The position numbers were made by a program, and so were the translations under genes. A stretch of 64,000 nt of DNA from contig ML681971.1 in assembly GCA_007922195.1 (NCBI GenBank), forward strand, positions 24,206,078 to 24,270,077, read 5' to 3'. The stretch's first letter is position 1. The number at the start of each line of letters is the position of its first letter. The notes beneath the pieces are model-generated. The model searched no databases. It saw only the letters and a list, made by a program, of their open reading frames with translations, and was not told the DNA's origin. Shown here piece after piece: positions 49,101-55,100 of the stretch. The stretch is from Podocnemis expansa (taxonomy: Eukaryota > Chordata > Testudines > Podocnemididae).

Positions 49101-52100
49101 GACAGTGGTTCTCACATTTTTTGGAGTGTGGGACAAATTTCAAGGGAGAGTTTGGTTTGTGGACACCTCATCTCCCACATAGGCTACCTCTTTTCCCCTT
49201 CATGCTCAGGTAAGCATGTCTTTGTCAGCCACAGCAGGTGTTTACAATGGGGAAGTATTTAGGCACTTTTAACTTTATTTTAAAGCAATTTAGCATTTGG
49301 AAAGAGGAGCAAGGTCAAAACTATGTGGCCAGCCAGCTTTCCCCTCCCCACATCACGATTCTAGAGCCAACGTCTGTATCTGGTCATTCTGAAGCTAATT
49401 AATCATACAGCTTCCCGTTCTAATGGAATTTTGTAACGTTTCTCTGACATGTTAATTTCTCTGTTGCAGGTGAAAAAGAATGGTGCTATAAGTCACAACA
49501 GTGTGCTTCCCCTGCATGTATAGGTAATTTAAATCAGTTATTTCTTAAATCATTTTAGTGTTGTGCCTTTATTCACTTGCAGTGGTGATGCAAATCTTTA
49601 CACAAATATTTGAGATCTCACATGGCAATTCCATTATGCCCAGAGACCATATCGTGTTCCTTCAGTTTAGAGCTAAATTCGTTACCACTCTAAACAGTTC
49701 CAATAGTATGGATGTCACTGTGACAGTAAATATAGTAAATCTGAGAGTGTGTCACTAGAAAGAGGAAAACCCAGTCCAATTAAGTTAAATTAATGTTTGG
49801 ATAGGTAGGAGAAGGGGATAAAGACATACTGAAGATTTGTTTTGGTTACCCGTTTTGTTTGGTCAAGGATAACCTTGCCAATATAGAAAGAACTTACAAG
49901 ATAACCTGAAGGATAACCATCGGAGCAGGTGCTGGGCATCCTGTTCTTTAAAATACTCGAGGCTTCCATTAAGAAAAGGCTTTATGTTCAAACTGGAATT
50001 GTACCCTTAGTTTACTTCAGCCCAGTGGTATAATGGAAAGCTGTACAACAAAGACATCTTGACTCATATGGTAGTTGTAGTGCCTAGTCTCACCTAACTT
50101 GAGATATAACATACTGGGACTAGAACTCAGGCCTGCCTGGCTCCCAATCCTGCCTTCAACAAACACTAGAATGTAGATCTGCAATTTAAACCTGTCCCAT
50201 CCCTCCTTGTCAAATAAATTCCACTCCACAAGATACAATTTTTTATTTTTACATAAGATACTGTTTTTACTGTTTAAACAGGTATGCTTCCCATTTAATA
50301 CGGCATTGTTATATACTTCATCTGCGTACATTGTCCTGTTGCACCAGTCAGTTGTTTCTTGAGCACATTTCACTGTCTGCATTTTAAAATATTTCATAAA
50401 CATGTCAAGGAACCTCCCTGTTAAACTCTGCCATTGAAAGAATCTTCCGAACCTCAGAAGCAAACATGGATCTACCAAGGGCTATTTTGGCTTTATTGGG
50501 ATGAAGTCACTTTATTCTCAGATGAAAGCCATTTTTCCTTCCTCTAAAACAGAGCCCCATCGCTGGTATACAGTAAATGATGAGTGTGGAAAAGAGAAGC
50601 AGTCACCTATCAATATTGTCACCAACAAAGTGAAGTACAATGGAGATCTGAAACCATTTATTTTTGAAGGATATAATACTGATGAGACCTCTCTTTGGAC
50701 CATAGAAAATAATGGACATACTGGTAAGTTATGTCAGTATTGCTATGAAAATATTTACCTATTTGCTTTATTAGCTCCCTTACCATTATCAGATACATTT
50801 TCAGTGTTGTGTTTATTTTCTTCATACACTGGCGTTAACTGGCACAGGCTGATTAATTAGATATTTACTGATTAAGCTTTAATGTTCTTCCATGTTGTTA
50901 GTCTACAAGGAAGAAACATTACTGGGGAGACTTTGTGGCGATGCTGTGTTGGGTCAGGTTATAACTCCACAAAGACTGGTTGCATTTTTTTCCCCATTAG
51001 TTATGGTTTAACCTTCGTATTGGACCAAACCTTTCCCAGCTATTTCAATACTGGGGTCTTGGAGACCCCTATGTTAAAACTGGAAAAAACCCACATGGGC
51101 TACATTTAAAGCCAACTTCCTTGCAGCTAGTGAACTATAAAACTATGAACAAGATAAAACTTCACCACATTTACATGCACGCTGCCCAGTGTTCATGTAG
51201 GGGTCTAACTGACCCTGTGATCAGACACATTCTAAAAAGCTTCACACTACACAGGTGTCAGTTCTGACACCATGTTTAAATGACAAAAATAGATACAAAA
51301 GGCACAAACACAGCAAAGTGTCACTAAATGACCTACTGCTTTGAACAAGTGCAGCAAATAGGTGACATGCTCTGGACATGCAAAGTTTTACACTTCACAC
51401 ATTTTGTGTGTTTTTCTGTCTTGTTCTCTAGAACAGACACAACATCTTCCCCGTCTCTTTGGCTCTGGATCACTACCCAGTATACTTAGACCCTCCTTTC
51501 CTATCCTGAGCCACAGGTGGTACGGGTGCGGGGGGTGCTAGACTGCTGCAGGGCTGGGGCTGCTGCAGGTGCAAGATCTGCCACAAGGTATGAGAATGAC
51601 CATGGGGTGCTAAAGCTTCCCAGAAGCCTGAGGCCAGAGCTTTCAGTGATGCAATGAAAATGTGATTGGGTCCAATTATTTTTTTTATTTCAATAACAAC
51701 TAAATGCTCCAACAGAGATTGGAGCCTCATTGCATGAGAAGTCTTTCATACACATGCTAAGAGAGAGTCACTGCCCCAAAGACTTTACAGTCTAAATAGC
51801 CAAGGTGGATAAAAGAAATGTTACTAATCCATTTTTACAGATGTGGAAGTGAGGCACAGAGTTATGAACTCACTCACCCAAGGACACACAGCCAGCCTCT
51901 GGCAGCTTGGAGTTGAACTCACATGTACTAAATCTCAGTCCAGAGTTTTAACCACAAAGCATCTTTCCTCTCCAATATTATAATTCTATCTTCCAGAGAG
52001 CACAAAGTCTTTAGTTTTAAAATACATCACACAGCTTTCAAGCAGAGAAAGGTTAAGGGAAATTATTGCTAAAAAATATTTTTATTCTTCCTGAGATAAG

Positions 52101-55100
52101 TTCTACTCTCCTGTTAATACCGGACCTAATTCTGTACTTTACAGAGGCTTCACTCATCTATTTCTACTCTATAGCCAGGCTGGTGTAAAGTGAAAGTGGA
52201 ATGAGTCCTACAGTCAACATGTGGTATTAGTGTCATTAACTCTAAAGCCTGCAAGAGCGTCAAAGCAAATAAATAATGCAGCACACACAATAGGAGACAA
52301 AAATAGAAACCTACAGATAAACCTCTTGGGACCAAGACAATGCAACTGTATATCTAAAGGGAAAAATCCTGTTCCAGCATCTCTTTTTAAGTGCAGAACC
52401 ATAGGGTCTGTCTTAAAAATAAGAGAAGCACAGGCTCTTGCTCCTTATTCTGGCAACAAACCAGTCAGTGAGACACTCACATGAAGAAAGAGACTACCTA
52501 TTAACCATACTCTGTGTTGAAAAGTTGTATTGATTAATTTAAAAATTAAACTGATGAGAACAATTGATTGATTAGAACAAGTGACTAGCATGAGGTCAAA
52601 ACATTGGCAGGGTTAAGAACAGAACTCAGGATATTTCTGAACTCTTAGTCCAGTGCCCTGGATCCTGGATATAATACATAACCATATAATCATGAAAATG
52701 TGGGTTTTAATCACAGATCAGCCTGAACCAGTACTCAGGAGTACTCAGAGTCACACATATGGATCTGAAGTTCATTGATCTGGGTGACTCAACAGGAATG
52801 GCTGAGCCAAAACACTGAATTCAAGACCCAATGAATTTCTGGGAAATCCTGGATCTAGAGATGAGCTTTTGTAACCTTTATTAGGGTCATCACTGGCCCC
52901 AAAAATCACTCAGGGCCCAGACACCAACCCCACCCCTCTGGGCCTGATCCAGGACCCATGTCCCTGGCCAGGGTCAGGGTTAGGGTCAGGGCTGGATCAG
53001 CAGCAGCCCAGCTGGGGTTGGGAACTCAAGGCACTGGTGCTAGGATGGGGGGCTCATGCCCCCTGAGCCCAGTGCCAGGGACATCCCTGACCTATGTCCC
53101 TCACTAGTTTCAAGTATTTTTAAAATAAGAACCAAGCAATTTTCTTTTTATTAACTACAGTACTTGTTTCAACCAGTTAAAGTACCTCTTAGGGGGTCAG
53201 CGAAGATTGGAGCTGGAGGCCTTCGGAATAAATACAAGGCTGTTGAGTTTCATTTCCATTGGGGTAGTAATCTAACAGAAGGATACAGCCCTGGATCGGA
53301 ACATAGCATAGATGGTGAGAGATATGCTATGGAGGTAAGTGAGATTCAATCTGTATTAACATAGCTGAACCAAGAACTCTGACTTTTTAATTTTAATGTT
53401 AAATTAAATAAACCAGGAGGTTCTTCTGCAAGATTCCAGAAGCAGAATTAAAGAGCTGAGAATTTATTGGCTGTTGAGTCCTGTACTAAACATAGAGGAA
53501 AAACTATTAAGAGCTGGTGTTTTGTATGGCAAAGGCAAGTGAGGAGAGGCAGTAAAATACATGATTATTTAGCCTTCAGAGGAGGTTGCAGCATTCAGGC
53601 TATAAAAATTGTCTCCCACTCCCATCCACGCTTATTTAGACACACTTGCTTCTGTTGTGACCATGCAGTGACCTGCATAAATTCCTCCAACAGCAGTTGG
53701 GGCAAATCTTGCCCTTCCTAGGCAATCCAGGCAGGGGCATAGCTGGGGCCTGGCACATGGTTGGACCCTACTGCAGAATCAGGGCTGGGGGTGTGGCCCA
53801 CAACCAGAGGGCGTGGCCTGGGCCAGTGCCCTGGGTCCTTCCCCAGGGCAGCGATGCTCCGGAATCCAGGTATGTTTAATGCAGTAGGTTCCAAACTAAG
53901 TTGGTGAAACAAAATCATGCCTACCCATCTCAGGTTGTGAACCAACAGTGGAACCACTGAAGATTCAGGACTTCAGTACCCCTTAAGTTTCTTTTATACA
54001 GGTGGGAGAGTGACACAGCGAGGGTGGAACTACCTTTGAATACAAGCTGTGGCAAATTCACCAGCCCTAGTTCTTCTGCAGTGCCCCTCACGAGCTGTAA
54101 GTAGGAGGGGGCTCTTCCTGACCTACACAGCAGAACAGCATTGGTTTCTCTGCACCCAAGGCACAGAGAAGGGGAAAGGATTTGCCAATGATAAATGTCT
54201 GAAAGGAAAAAGAAATAGTAATTGACTTTTTATGCCTGTTTTACAGCTTCATATAGTCCACATTAAAGAGAGTTACTCCACTACAACGGAGGCGTTAAAA
54301 GATGAAGAAGGTCTGGCTGTCCTGGCATTCTTTATAAATGTAAGTTGACAGTTTTTAGCCAACCACCTCAAATTGGCATCTACCGGAGCTTGCAGGGTTT
54401 GGATCTAGAACTAGCCAGTACCAAATTTCCCCAATGTTTGTATGGGTCCAGATCAATCATTTAGGTCAGGCCCCACCTCTAGTGCTTAGAGTATGTCTGC
54501 ACTGCATTCAGATCTGACCTAGCATCATTTTGCTAGCTTGAATCACAATGCAATGATGCCACAAACAGCATGGACTACAAAAGCTTCCTCCAACCCCTAC
54601 CCTTCCAGGACCCTGTACATTTATTGAAGCTCCTAATTCCACCCTACTTCCGCTTCACTGCTGCTGCTAAGTTCAAGATGGGTAGCCATGGTAATCTAGT
54701 TCAGTAAAACACACAAAGGCTGTGTCTGCATTGCTTAGCATTTTCAAAAAAAAATTTTTTTGAAAAAATTATTTCATTTTCGGAAAAAAAAGCTGTGTTA
54801 TTTTGGGACAATGAGCTGGTCCCCAGATCATTCTCCCGAAATAGCATTTTTGAAAAAAGTTATTTTTGAGATAATTATTTCAAATATATTTTGAAATAAT
54901 TTTTTTTGAAAATGCCTAGCAATGTAGACATAACCAAAGAGTCCTGTGGCACTTATTTCACTGTATTTATCCTCTTTCCTATACATCCCCCCCCCACACA
55001 CATTTTCAAGCATCTGACAAAGTGGGATCTCTCCCATGGAAGGTCATACGATTAATAAATCTGTTAGTTTTTAAAAGTGCCACAAGATTCCTTGTTTGCT

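Larger units (their letters stand above)
25105..49469 (+). other. CA4 intron 1 (24.4 kb, repeat-filled)
   Basis: The region between coding exons 1 and 2 contains no other supported gene. It holds the hAT-like, Harbinger-like, Penelope-tail and MIR repeats listed separately, the minisatellite near 40 kb, a purine-rich tract near 45.9 kb and the 400-base gap. The stretches 25105-26100, 31200-33400, 40800-42350, 46150-47290 and 48310-49460 are AT-rich and show no gene. Confidence 0.8.

Noticed and set aside
50017..50478. 153-codon minus-strand frame in CA4 intron 2
   Set aside because: Cysteine-rich and longer than expected, but part of it is a MIR-like SINE and I recognise no family. It is worth only a homology search.
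53161..53176. CA4 exon 4 starting at the upstream acceptor (53161)
   Set aside because: It would break the reading frame with a TAA, whereas the 53177 start restores a family-length alignment.
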